Below, in pieces: positions 1 through 7,965 of a stretch of DNA of 63,198 bases. A program made the translations under genes and the position numbers. The DNA comes from Rhodospirillaceae bacterium UBA6219 (lineage in GTDB: Bacteria > Pseudomonadota > Alphaproteobacteria > Rhodospirillales > Magnetospirillaceae): contig DISD01000094.1 of NCBI GenBank assembly GCA_002435715.1, forward strand, positions 1-63,198. Direction: 5' to 3'. Positions within the stretch are counted from its first letter, which is position 1. Every line of letters begins with the position of its first letter. The notes beneath the pieces were generated by a model, which was not told where the DNA came from, searched no databases, and worked only from the letters and a program-made list of their open reading frames with translations.

Positions 1-406
1 CGAGGTAGTCGTTCACCGTGATCACATGGACGCCCTTGCCCGACAGCGCGTTCAGATAGGCGGGCAGGGTCGCGACCAGGGTCTTGCCCTAGCCGGTGCG
101 CATTTCGGCGATCTTGCCGTTATGCAGCACCATGCCGCCCATCAGCTGGACGTCGAAATGGCGCTGGCCCAGCACGCGCTTGGCGGCTTCGCGGACCACG
201 GCGAAGGCTTCGACCATCAGATCGTCCAGGTCGATGCCGTCGGCCAGACGGGCGCGGAATTCCTCGGTTTTGCCCCGCAATTCGTCGTCCGACAGCGGGA
301 TCATGGCGGCTTCAAGGGCGTTGATCGCCTCGACGTCTTTCTTCAGGCCTTTGACGATACGTTCGTTGGCGGTACCGAAAAGCCGCCGGGCGATGGCGCC
401 GAACAT
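1..406 (-). CDS. secA: Preprotein translocase ATPase SecA, N-terminal part, interrupted by an in-frame TAG
   Basis: SecA is the cytoplasmic motor ATPase that pushes preproteins through SecYEG. The visible start is typical of the family (MFGAIARRLFGTANERIVK), and residues about 80-106 carry the conserved run HFDVQLMGGMVLHNGKIAEM leading into the Walker A motif. The start is the ATG at 404-406, preceded by an AGAGG ribosome site. The gene runs off the left edge. Oddity: the motif expected as MRTGEGKT reads MRTG-stop-GKT, because bases 89-91 are CTA on the plus strand (TAG in the gene) where CTC (GAG, Glu) is expected. The frame then continues as normal SecA (GKTLVATLPAYLNALSGKG). SecA is essential, so a sequencing error or a second intact copy is more likely than a true null; the sequence cannot decide. 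Confidence 0.88.
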
Positions 407-483
407 GGGCAAACCTCTGGAAAAGTCAAAAGGATGGCGAATCAACAGAAGACCGGGGCGCGGGGCCTGATGCGACGGCCAAA

Positions 484-512
484 CAGATAGAGCCCATAGG
501 GGCATCTGTCAA
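484..512 (-). promoter_or_regulatory. Candidate sigma-70-type promoter of secA
   Basis: Read on the minus strand there is a TTGACA (512-507), a 17-base spacer and TATCTG (489-484). This would start transcription some 70 bases before the secA ATG at 406. The -35 box sits inside a short dyad, CTGTCA-A-TGACAG (506-518). The call rests on spacing and -35 identity only. Confidence 0.45.
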
Positions 513-527
513 TGACAGCCGCCCTTA

Positions 528-1823
528 TTAGAGTCCGTCATCGGGCATGGTGAAGGTGAACAGGGCCCCGCCTTCGGGGGCGGTTTCCACCCAAATCCGA
601 CCCTTCCACGATTCCACCATTTTACGGGCCAGGGCCAAGCCGGTGCCGTTGCCGGGAAAGCGGTCGCGGGTGTGCAGGCGGCGGAACAAGGTGAAGACGT
701 CGGCCTGGAATTCCGGCGGAATGCCTATACCGTTGTCTTGCACGCGAAACGACCATGACTGCCCATCGCCTTGGGCCTCGACGGTGATTTCACACGGGGT
801 TTCGGCCCGACGGAACTTGATGGCGTTGTTCAACAGGATGTGGAACACCACGCCCAAGCGCTTGGGATCGATACGAAGCTTGGGCATGGGGGCGACGATG
901 ATCCGCGCGTTGGCGGCGGTGATGGCGGCGGACAGGTCGTCCAGGACGGTGTTGACCACGGTGCCGACCTCGACCCATTGTTCCTCGACCGTGCCTTGAG
1001 TGGTGAAGTTTTCGATATCGGCGATCAGCGCTTTCAGTCGTGCCACGCCTTCGACGGCATAGAAAATGAACTGACGGGCCTCGGCATCCATGTTTTCGGC
1101 ATAACGGCGTTCCAGCAATTGGACGAAACTGGCCACCTGCCGCAACGGTTCCTGCAGGTCGTGGGACAGGCCGTGGCTTAATTCCCGCATGCGTTCGTTG
1201 GTGCTGGCCAGTTCGTCCAAGGTGCGCAGCAATTCGGTTTCCGCCCGCAATTTGGCGGTGACGTCGACCAGCAGGGCCTGGCACAGACGCCGCCCGGATT
1301 CCACGTGGGTTTGACCATGGACGGAAATGTCCAGGATGCGGCCGTCCTGATGGCGCAGCCGCCAGGTCACGCTGTGATGGAGCAAGTCGCGCAGGCGGGG
1401 TAATTCATGATCCATGGCCTGGGCGGTCACCGGGGACATCAATTCGACCAGATGGTGTCCGTTCAGTCGGTCGGCGTCGTGGCCCAGCAAGCGACCGGCA
1501 GAATTGTTGGAAGCGACGATGGCCAAGCTGTCCATGTCGTAGATCAGCAAGGCCTCGGGACTGTCGTCGAACAAGGCGCGGTACCGACGTTCCGAACGGG
1601 CCAAGGCGCGGACGAACAAAGTCCCCATGACGAAAATCAACGCCGCCGACAAGCCGACGAAGAACAATCCCTTCCAGCTTTGCACCAGGGCCAGGGTCGC
1701 AGGGTTGGGAAACAGGCTGTTGGCCAAACGGTCGGACCCCAGGATCCACAGCACGCCGAAAGCCGCATAGCCCAAGGCGATGCGCAATGCGATCAAGCGG
1801 ATGCTGGCGACGGGCGTGTTCAT
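528..1823 (-). CDS. Membrane-bound PAS sensor histidine kinase
   Basis: A 431-residue sensor kinase. Two hydrophobic segments (about residues 9-28 and 52-72) anchor it in the inner membrane with a very short external loop. A PAS domain follows (about 78-190), then a HisKA dimerisation domain with the phosphoacceptor in LSHDLQEPLR (His221) and a complete HATPase domain with N box (NNAIKFR), G1 box (DNGIGIP) and G2 box (GNGTGLALAR). The start chosen is the ATG at 1821-1823; the open frame extends upstream, but that part has no membrane or domain character. No response regulator lies beside it, so it is an orphan here. It sits between secA and the divergent parvulin gene. The signal is unknown; a cytoplasmic PAS cue is likely because the periplasmic part is minimal. 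Confidence 0.87.
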   Translation of the reverse strand: MNTPVASIRLIALRIALGYAAFGVLWILGSDRLANSLFPNPATLALVQSWKGLFFVGLSAALIFVMGTLFVRALARSERRYRALFDDSPEALLIYDMDSLAIVASNNSAGRLLGHDADRLNGHHLVELMSPVTAQAMDHELPRLRDLLHHSVTWRLRHQDGRILDISVHGQTHVESGRRLCQALLVDVTAKLRAETELLRTLDELASTNERMRELSHGLSHDLQEPLRQVASFVQLLERRYAENMDAEARQFIFYAVEGVARLKALIADIENFTTQGTVEEQWVEVGTVVNTVLDDLSAAITAANARIIVAPMPKLRIDPKRLGVVFHILLNNAIKFRRAETPCEITVEAQGDGQSWSFRVQDNGIGIPPEFQADVFTLFRRLHTRDRFPGNGTGLALARKMVESWKGRIWVETAPEGGALFTFTMPDDGL

Positions 1824-1988
1824 CTTCGGCCTGAAATTATCACTAATGGAGTATATAGCATTGCTTGACCACCCAGGTCTGCAAACGGCTTTCGGCAAAA
1901 GCGCCCTCTTGTGCGGTCGCCTGGGTTGTGCTTCAACCGCTGCCTGGGCATTGGGCCCACATATGCCTGTCGCTAAGGACGCCATCCG

Positions 1989-2810
1989 ATGAAGATGTCA
2001 TTCGCCGCTTATTTCGCCGCTCCCGCCGCCTTGGCGCTGGCTGTCGCGGTCATGCCCGCTTACGCCGCCGACAAGAACCCGGTGGTCGCCGAAGTCAACG
2101 GCACCAAGGTCATGGAATCGGACCTTGCGACCTATCAGCGTTCGTTGCCGCCGCAAATGGCGGCCCAGGCCCCGTTCGAGGTGCTGCAGGACATGGTGGT
2201 CAACAACATGCTGATCGCCGACCAGGCCAAGAAGGAAGGCCTGGAAAAGGACCCCGAGGTCAAGCAGCTGTACCAGCAGGTGTTGGTCAAGATGTGGATG
2301 AACAAGCATCTGAAGGCCGAGATCACCACCGCCGCCATCAAGGCCGCCTATGACGGCTATCTGGCCAACACCAAGCCCCAGGACGAAGTGCGCGCCCGCC
2401 ACATCCTGCTGGAGACCGAAGACCAGGCCAAGGCGGTGATCGCCGAGTTGAAGAAGGGCGCTGATTTCGCCGAAACCGCCAAGTCCAAGTCCAAGGACCC
2501 GTCGGCCAAGCAGAATGGCGGCGACCTGGGTTACTTCACCGAAGGCGAGATGGTGCCGCAATTCTCGGCCGCCGCTTTCGCCATGAAGGCCGGCGATTTG
2601 TCCGACGCCCCGGTGCAAAGCCAGTTCGGATGGCACGTCATCAAGGTGGAAGACCGTCGGACCGCCACGCCCCCGACCTTGGAACAGGCCACCCCCGCCA
2701 TTCGTGAGGAACTGGCCGGCAAGTTGGCCCAAAAGCTGGTGAGCGACGTGCGCGCCAAGGCCAAGGTCAAGTTGTTCGACCGCGACGGCAAGGCCGTCGA
2801 CGCCAAGTAA
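1989..2810 (+). CDS. Periplasmic parvulin-type peptidyl-prolyl cis-trans isomerase
   Basis: A 273-residue PpiC/PrsA/SurA-like foldase that would assist folding of exported proteins in the periplasm. Residues 1-26 form a signal peptide ending in AYA. An N-terminal SurA-like helical region follows (VAEVNGTKVMESDLATYQR and onward), then the parvulin domain at about 130-225, with the hallmarks VRARHILLE, GGDLGYF and FGWHVIKVEDRR. A short C-terminal helix closes the chain. AAGGA lies about ten bases before the ATG. Its position between secA (divergent, one gene away) and argJ is a neighbourhood I recall from related alphaproteobacteria and suits a role next to protein export. Client proteins cannot be read from the sequence. 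Confidence 0.9.
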   Translation: MKMSFAAYFAAPAALALAVAVMPAYAADKNPVVAEVNGTKVMESDLATYQRSLPPQMAAQAPFEVLQDMVVNNMLIADQAKKEGLEKDPEVKQLYQQVLVKMWMNKHLKAEITTAAIKAAYDGYLANTKPQDEVRARHILLETEDQAKAVIAELKKGADFAETAKSKSKDPSAKQNGGDLGYFTEGEMVPQFSAAAFAMKAGDLSDAPVQSQFGWHVIKVEDRRTATPPTLEQATPAIREELAGKLAQKLVSDVRAKAKVKLFDRDGKAVDAK

Positions 2811-2886
2811 TTTCATTTTACAAGGACGCTGGCGGCGGGTCACCCTGTCGCCAGCCTGTTTTCTTTCCGATCAAGGAGCCGCATCC

Positions 2887-4119
2887 ATGTCCGCCACCGT
2901 TTCGCCGCTCGCCCCCGCCGCCTTTCCGGCGATGCCGGTTCTGGCCGGTGTGCGTCTGGCCACCCATGAATGCGCCATCCGTTACAAGGGCCGCACCGAC
3001 CTGCTGCTGGTGGAAATGGATGCCGGAACCACCGTCGCCGGGGTCTATACCCGCTCGCTGACCTGTTCGGCGCCGGTGGATTGGTGCAAAGCGGCCTCGG
3101 CCAAGGGCTCGGCCCGGCTGCTGGTGGTCAATTCCGGCAACGCCAACGCCTTTACCGGCGCTGCCGGCGAAGCCTCGGTGGAGCGCACCGTCGCCGCTGC
3201 CGCCCAGGAATTCGGCTGCAAGAAGTCGGAAGTCTTCGTCGCCTCCACCGGCACCATCGGCGTTGTTCTGCCCGACGAACGCATCACCGAAAACCTGCCG
3301 GCGGCCAAGGCCAAGCTGCAGGACGATTTCTGGCACCACGCCGCCCAGGCGATCATGACCACCGACACCTTCCCCAAGGGCGCCACGCGTAGCGCGGTGA
3401 TCGACGGTCAGACGGTCACCATCAACGGCATCGCCAAGGGCGCCGGCATGATCGCCCCTGATATGGCCACCATGCTGTCCTTCGTCTTCACCGACGCCAA
3501 CCTGCCCCACGACGTGTTGCAGGATTTGCTGAAGAAGGGCGCCGACCGCTCGTTCAATTCCATCACCGTGGACAGCGACACCTCGACTTCGGACACCCTG
3601 CTGCTGTTCGCCACCGGCAAGGTCAAGCACGCCACCATCAAGGATGCGTCCGACAAGCGGTTGAAGGATTTCAAGGCCAAGCTGTTCGACCTGTTGCTGG
3701 ATTTGTCGCATCAGGTGGTCAAGGACGGCGAGGGCGCCACCAAGTTCGTGGAAGTCACCGTGACCGGCGCCGCCGGCAACAAGGCGGCCAAGCGCATTGC
3801 GCTGGCCATCGCCAATTCGCCCTTGGTCAAGACCGCCATCGCCGGCGAGGACGCCAATTGGGGCCGCGTGGTCATGGCGGTGGGCAAGGCCGGGGAAAAG
3901 GCCGACCGCGACAAGCTTTCCATCGCCATCGGCGGTGTGCAGGTGGCCAAGGACGGCGAAGTGGTGCCCGGCTATGACGAGGCCCCGGTGACCGCCCACA
4001 TGAAGGGCCAGAACATCGTTATCGAGACCGACGTGGGGATCGGCACGGGCCGCGCCACCGTATGGACCTGCGACCTGACCCACGCCTATATCGACATCAA
4101 CGGGTCTTACCGCACGTGA
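2887..4119 (+). CDS. argJ: Bifunctional glutamate N-acetyltransferase / amino-acid N-acetyltransferase ArgJ
   Basis: ArgJ recycles the acetyl group from N-acetylornithine to glutamate and, in bifunctional forms, also acetylates glutamate from acetyl-CoA, in arginine synthesis. The 410-residue protein has the family landmarks: SRxLTCSAPVxW-like substrate segment near residue 60, the NSGNANAFTG motif near residue 85, and the autoproteolysis site KGAGMIAPDMATMLSF. Cleavage before Thr195 would create the alpha and beta chains and expose the nucleophile. The C-terminus ends in the usual AYIDINGSYRT. The start ATG follows AAGGAG. The last codon overlaps the start of the GNAT-Nudix gene, so the two are probably translated together. 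Confidence 0.97.
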   Translation: MSATVSPLAPAAFPAMPVLAGVRLATHECAIRYKGRTDLLLVEMDAGTTVAGVYTRSLTCSAPVDWCKAASAKGSARLLVVNSGNANAFTGAAGEASVERTVAAAAQEFGCKKSEVFVASTGTIGVVLPDERITENLPAAKAKLQDDFWHHAAQAIMTTDTFPKGATRSAVIDGQTVTINGIAKGAGMIAPDMATMLSFVFTDANLPHDVLQDLLKKGADRSFNSITVDSDTSTSDTLLLFATGKVKHATIKDASDKRLKDFKAKLFDLLLDLSHQVVKDGEGATKFVEVTVTGAAGNKAAKRIALAIANSPLVKTAIAGEDANWGRVVMAVGKAGEKADRDKLSIAIGGVQVAKDGEVVPGYDEAPVTAHMKGQNIVIETDVGIGTGRATVWTCDLTHAYIDINGSYRT

Positions 4120-5102
4120 GCGGCGAGCTCGGCTGCTGGTCGGCGGCCAGCGTCTGGCGTGGGGCGGTGCTGCTGAGTGCCCGCCTGCGCCTGCGCCCGC
4201 TGGTCGAAGCCGACGCCCCGTCCCTGGTGGCCCTGGCCGATGATGCCGAGGTGGTGCGCTTCACCGCCAACATCCCGCATCCCTATGCCTTGACCGACGC
4301 CTTGGCTTTCATCGCCACTCAGGACAGCCGCCGTCAGGCCGGCCAAGGCGTGGCCCTGGGTCTGGAACAGGTGGTGGACGGCGCCCTGGTGGGCGTCATC
4401 GGCTTTGGCCTGGACAAGGGTGAAAGTCCGGAACTGGGCTATTGGCTGGGCCGCCCCTATTGGGGACAGGGTCTGATGACCGAGGCGTTACGCCGCCTGC
4501 TGCGCCACATGTTCGATGAATTGGGCTTCGCGTCGGTGTGGGCGGCGGTGCATCCCGACAACGCCGCCTCGGTCCGGGTGCTGGAAAAGGCCGGAATGGT
4601 CGCCGACGGCCGTCATCAATGTGCCATGCCGGCCCGTGGCGCCTTGGTCGATTCGCCGCGCTTTTCCCTGTGTGGCGAGACATGGCGCAAGATCCATCGG
4701 GCGCGTCCCATGCTGCTGGTGTCAGCGGGGGCCTTGATCGATGCCGACGGGCGGGTGCTGATGGCCAGCCGCCCACCGGGCAAAAGCATGTCGGGTCTGT
4801 GGGAGTTTCCCGGTGGCAAGGTCCATGACGGCGAAACCCCCGAAACCGCCCTGGTGCGCGAATTGGCCGAGGAATTGGGCATCGACGTGGGCGAAAGCTG
4901 TCTGGCGCCCATCGCCTTCGCCAGCCATGATTACGACACCTTCCATCTGTTGATGCCGCTTTACGCCATCCGTCAGTGGAAGGGCGAGCCGCAGCCGCTG
5001 GAAGGCCAGGGTTTGCGTTGGGTGCGCTCGGCAGTTCTGTCTTCTTTGCCCATGCCCCCTGCCGACATCCCGCTGGTAGCCCTATTGCGGGAATGGTTAT
5101 AG
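4116..5102 (+). CDS. Fused GNAT N-acetyltransferase and Nudix (MutT-type) hydrolase
   Basis: A two-domain protein of 328 residues. The first half (about 20-180) is a RimJ/RimL-type acetyltransferase: RLRLRPLVEADA at the front, then the acetyl-CoA binding region GYWLGRPYWGQGLMTEAL and HPDNAASVRVLEKAGM. The second half (about 195-328) is a Nudix domain whose box is complete, from GGKVHDGETPE to RELAEELG, as in MutT proteins that hydrolyse oxidised dNTPs such as 8-oxo-dGTP. The preferred start is GTG at 4116, overlapping the argJ stop as GTGA; an ATG at 4062 inside argJ is the alternative. The acetyl acceptor is unknown. The MutT role is inferred from the Nudix box and the alphaproteobacterial argJ-mutT gene order. 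Confidence 0.86.
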   Translation: MSGELGCWSAASVWRGAVLLSARLRLRPLVEADAPSLVALADDAEVVRFTANIPHPYALTDALAFIATQDSRRQAGQGVALGLEQVVDGALVGVIGFGLDKGESPELGYWLGRPYWGQGLMTEALRRLLRHMFDELGFASVWAAVHPDNAASVRVLEKAGMVADGRHQCAMPARGALVDSPRFSLCGETWRKIHRARPMLLVSAGALIDADGRVLMASRPPGKSMSGLWEFPGGKVHDGETPETALVRELAEELGIDVGESCLAPIAFASHDYDTFHLLMPLYAIRQWKGEPQPLEGQGLRWVRSAVLSSLPMPPADIPLVALLREWL

Positions 5103-5183
5103 TCGTCAGGAGCAGATTTCGAACGGTTGCGATCTGGGCGAAATCCGCCACAAGCTCGCGCAGCGCCTAACATTGAGGACCCG

Positions 5184-5447
5184 ATGACGCTGAACCTTAA
5201 GGAAAAGGAAGCGCTGAAGTTCCTTGCCACCCATCTGGTGTATGGGCTGGCTGCCGGGGCGACCTTCGGCATCATGGTGCTGGTCACCAACATGGGCAAC
5301 ATCTGGACCCTGGCCAAGGAATCCAACCACACGTTCATCGTGTTGGCGTTGTTCTTCTTTGGCCTTTTCGTCACTTTCGGCTCGGTCGGCATGGGGGTGG
5401 GGGTGATGAGCCTGGCCCGTGACGACGAGGTCGATGACCGCGACTGA
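5184..5447 (+). CDS. Small two-helix inner-membrane protein, function unknown
   Basis: An 87-residue protein with a short charged N-terminus (MTLNLKEKEALKFLATH) and two predicted membrane helices, about residues 15-38 and 53-77, the second rich in Phe and Gly. The C-terminal tail is acidic (ARDDEVDDRD) and would face the cytoplasm if the N-terminus does. The start ATG at 5184 is preceded by GAGGA at 5175-5179. It lies downstream of the Nudix fusion and ends the leftward block before the flagellar cluster. I do not recognise a named family, but the clean ribosome site and helical pattern make it a real gene. Confidence 0.72.
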   Translation: MTLNLKEKEALKFLATHLVYGLAAGATFGIMVLVTNMGNIWTLAKESNHTFIVLALFFFGLFVTFGSVGMGVGVMSLARDDEVDDRD

Positions 5448-5459
5448 GTCCGGGGACGA

Positions 5460-5496
5460 CCGGCAGGCTTTGCCAGCCTACCCGGCAGAATCTTCC
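5460..5496 (+). promoter_or_regulatory. Candidate upstream activator (FlbD) sites of the fliK promoter
   Basis: Two related elements lie about 70-100 bases before the sigma-54 promoter of fliK. The first is CCGGCA-N5-TGCC at 5460-5474; the second is CCGGCA-N5-TTCC at 5482-5496. The first pattern recurs as part of a perfect dyad before fliF (10209-10223). The position and shape suit an enhancer bound by the sigma-54 activator FlbD, which this window encodes. Binding is inferred. Confidence 0.45.
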
Positions 5497-5562
5497 CGGC
5501 AACAGCCTGAAATCCTCAGGCGGGAATATGCTAACTCATTGTTTTAAAACAAAATGACTGTT

Positions 5563-5578
5563 TGGCACGGTGCCTGCA
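5563..5578 (+). promoter_or_regulatory. Sigma-54 promoter of the fliK-flgD-flgE operon
   Basis: The sequence TGGCACGGTGCCTGCA matches the sigma-54 consensus TGGCACG-N4-TTGCA at all but one base. The invariant GG (-24) and GC (-12) are exactly ten bases apart. The fliK ATG lies 43 bases beyond. Sigma-54 control of hook genes through FlbD is the rule in Caulobacter-type flagellar hierarchies. Confidence 0.85.
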
Positions 5579-5620
5579 AAGATGAACGCGGCTTAATGCT
5601 TCATCACGGGGAACCGGATC

Positions 5621-7243
5621 ATGACGACGGTCTATTCCATCAACCAACGGGTTTTCGATCAGTCCAATACGAACGGATCGAACAACAAGAACAGTTCGAC
5701 CACTGCCGACCAGTTCCTGGCCGCCCTCAATCAGGCCGAGGCTCAGGTGGGGGGCGGTACTGTCGCCATCCCGTCCGCCGAACAGGCGCTGAAGCAGGCG
5801 TTCGACCGTCCGGTTGCCGAAGCCAAGTCCGCCGACAAGCCCGTGGAAAAGCCCAAGCGTGCCGAGTCCAAGGCGCCCGAAAGCAAGCGTCAGGCTGACG
5901 ACAGCCGGCAGTCCGACAAGACCGCCGAGCCCGAAGCCAAGGCCAAGCCCAAGGATGACGCCGCTCCGGCCCAGAATGCGTCCGATGATGATCAAGCCGA
6001 CGCCCCCAAGGTCACCGAAAAGAAGGCCAAGGACGACGATCAGGGCGTCGAGGTGGTCAAGCAGGCCGTGGACACCAAGATCGAAGCCGCAGCCACCGTG
6101 GTCCCCGTCCAGCAGCAAGCCGCCGAGAACACCGTTCAGGCCGGCGAGGCCAAGGTCACCGAAGTGGTCGCCAACACCGAACCGGAAAATATTGCCCAGG
6201 GGAACAAGGCCAATCAGGCCCAGTCCGGCGATAGCGGTGCGGTGGATGACGGTGACGATGCCGGCGATCAACTGGCCTTTGATCCGACCGCTGGTCAACA
6301 GGCGGCCAAGGCCAAGGGGCCTCGCCATGTCGATCACGACATCGCCGCGCAGAACCAGGCCGATGATTTGGCCGCCCAGCTGGATGACACCGGGGCGCAG
6401 CTGAACGTTCAGGTCAAAGTGTCGGAAGCGGCGCGTCCGATGCAAAGTGCCATGGCCCCGCAAGCGGTCCAGGCCCAGGATGTGAACGCCACGGCGATGT
6501 CGCAAGACGCCCCGTCCAACGCCCCGCAAGCCAATCCCCAGACGCAGGCCGCCACTGTCCAAAACGGGCCGGCCAGCATGGCCGCGCCGGATGCTTCGGC
6601 CATGAACAAGGCCATGGACGCGGGATCGATGGCCGCCGCGCTGGCTGCCGCGCAAACGGAAAACGCCGCCCAGCCGCAGACCGCGTCCTCGGGGTCGGGC
6701 AACCAGACCCAGGCGGTGGCGGGTTTGAATGGCGTCACCGGCACCCAGGCCGCGGCCAAGACCGCGCAGGCCCAGGCCGCTCAGGCGCCGCGCCCGCAGC
6801 AGATGCCGCAAGCCAAGGAAATCATGGACCAGGTCAAGGTGCAGATCGCCAAGTCCGGGGCCAATGGCGACACCATCAAGGTGCAGTTGAAGCCGGTCGA
6901 GCTGGGCTCGATCGAGGTCAAGTTGGACGTCGCCAAGGATGGCTCGGTGTCGGGTGTGGTCACCGCCGACAACAAGGACACCCTGGCCATGCTGAAGAAC
7001 GACTCGCGCACTTTGGAAAAGGCCTTGTCCGACGCCGGGTTCAAGACCGAGCAGGGGTCGTTGACCTTCAACCTGCGCGGTGAAGGCCAAAGCCAGAACG
7101 CCCAGGACCAGGGGAACGCCCGTTCGCGTCGCCGTTCGGTCTTAAGCGCCGCCAACGGCATCGACGCCACCTCGGCCGGCATGGCCGCGCAGGCCCAAGC
7201 CCGTCTGGGCGGTGGTCGTGCCGGCGTCGACATCCAGGTGTAA
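5621..7243 (+). CDS. fliK: Flagellar hook-length control protein FliK
   Basis: FliK is secreted through the flagellar export gate, measures hook length and switches export specificity. The 540-residue protein has the usual layout. A long low-complexity, Ala/Gln/Lys/Asp-rich ruler region (about 25-390) without obvious fold is followed by a compact Flg_hook domain (about 395-495). That domain shows VKVQIAKSGANGDTIKVQL, LKPVELGSIEVKL and LEKALSDAGFKTEQGSLTF. A basic tail (ARSRRRS) follows. It is the first gene after the sigma-54 promoter and lies 11 bases before flgD, the hook cap gene, which supports the call. The ruler sequence itself is poorly conserved in the family. Confidence 0.9.
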   Translation: MTTVYSINQRVFDQSNTNGSNNKNSSTTADQFLAALNQAEAQVGGGTVAIPSAEQALKQAFDRPVAEAKSADKPVEKPKRAESKAPESKRQADDSRQSDKTAEPEAKAKPKDDAAPAQNASDDDQADAPKVTEKKAKDDDQGVEVVKQAVDTKIEAAATVVPVQQQAAENTVQAGEAKVTEVVANTEPENIAQGNKANQAQSGDSGAVDDGDDAGDQLAFDPTAGQQAAKAKGPRHVDHDIAAQNQADDLAAQLDDTGAQLNVQVKVSEAARPMQSAMAPQAVQAQDVNATAMSQDAPSNAPQANPQTQAATVQNGPASMAAPDASAMNKAMDAGSMAAALAAAQTENAAQPQTASSGSGNQTQAVAGLNGVTGTQAAAKTAQAQAAQAPRPQQMPQAKEIMDQVKVQIAKSGANGDTIKVQLKPVELGSIEVKLDVAKDGSVSGVVTADNKDTLAMLKNDSRTLEKALSDAGFKTEQGSLTFNLRGEGQSQNAQDQGNARSRRRSVLSAANGIDATSAGMAAQAQARLGGGRAGVDIQV

Positions 7244-7254
7244 GGAGCAAGACC

Positions 7255-7935
7255 ATGTCCATCACCGGCATCGAAAGCACCGGCTCCTCGTCCACCGGAT
7301 CGGCCGTCAGCTCGACCAAGCTGGCCGAGAATTTCGACACCTTCCTGACCATGCTGACGGTTCAGCTGAAGAACCAGGATCCGCTGTCGCCCATGGATTC
7401 CACCGAATTCACCAACCAGTTGGTGCAGTTCTCGGCGGTTGAACAGCAGATCGCGTCGAACAAGAACCTGGAAAACCTGATCTCGGTCACCCAGACCAAT
7501 ACCAAGGCCCAGGCCATCGCCTATATCGGCCACACCATCGAAGTGGGCGGCACCATGGTGCCGGTTCAAGATGGCAAGGCGGCGTTCAGCTATACCCTGC
7601 CGGAAGAGGCCCGCTCGATCGCCGTGGTGATCAAGGACACTTCGGGCGCGGTGGTGGCCAATCTGCCGGGCAACACCACCGCCGGTCGCCACGAAGTCGA
7701 ATGGGATGGCCGCGACACCGACGGCAACGTGGTCGAGGACGGTCCTTATTACCTGTCCGTCGTCGCCACCAACGGCGAGGGCGAGACCATGGAAGTCGGG
7801 TCCACCGTTTATGGGCGCGTCACCGACGTGGCGGCCGATTCCACCGAAACATTGATCGCCATGGGCAAGGTCGTCTCGAAGGTCGAAGACGTTCTGACCG
7901 TGCGCGAAAGAACCACCAGCACGGCCGCCAACTAA
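7255..7935 (+). CDS. flgD: Flagellar hook assembly scaffold/cap protein FlgD
   Basis: FlgD caps the growing hook and is replaced when the hook is finished. The 226-residue protein begins with the conserved export/assembly segment FDTFLTMLTVQLKNQDPLSP and TEFTNQLVQFSAVEQQ (about residues 24-65). The C-terminal half has the FlgD Ig-like fold, seen as AGRHEVEWDGRDTDGNVV followed by a Gly-Pro-Tyr-Tyr turn. Length is normal for the family. AAGGAG precedes the ATG. It lies between fliK and flgE in one operon. Confidence 0.96.
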   Translation: MSITGIESTGSSSTGSAVSSTKLAENFDTFLTMLTVQLKNQDPLSPMDSTEFTNQLVQFSAVEQQIASNKNLENLISVTQTNTKAQAIAYIGHTIEVGGTMVPVQDGKAAFSYTLPEEARSIAVVIKDTSGAVVANLPGNTTAGRHEVEWDGRDTDGNVVEDGPYYLSVVATNGEGETMEVGSTVYGRVTDVAADSTETLIAMGKVVSKVEDVLTVRERTTSTAAN

Positions 7936-7965
7936 GGCCGGATCGGAAGTATTTAGGAGGATATC

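Noticed and set aside
1865..1893. TTGACC as the -35 box of the parvulin gene promoter
   Set aside because: No acceptable -10 box lies 16-18 bases downstream.
5457..5482. The element after the small membrane protein gene as a rho-independent terminator
   Set aside because: The arms GGCAGGC and GCCAGCC do not pair properly and no T run follows; it fits better as part of the upstream activator region.
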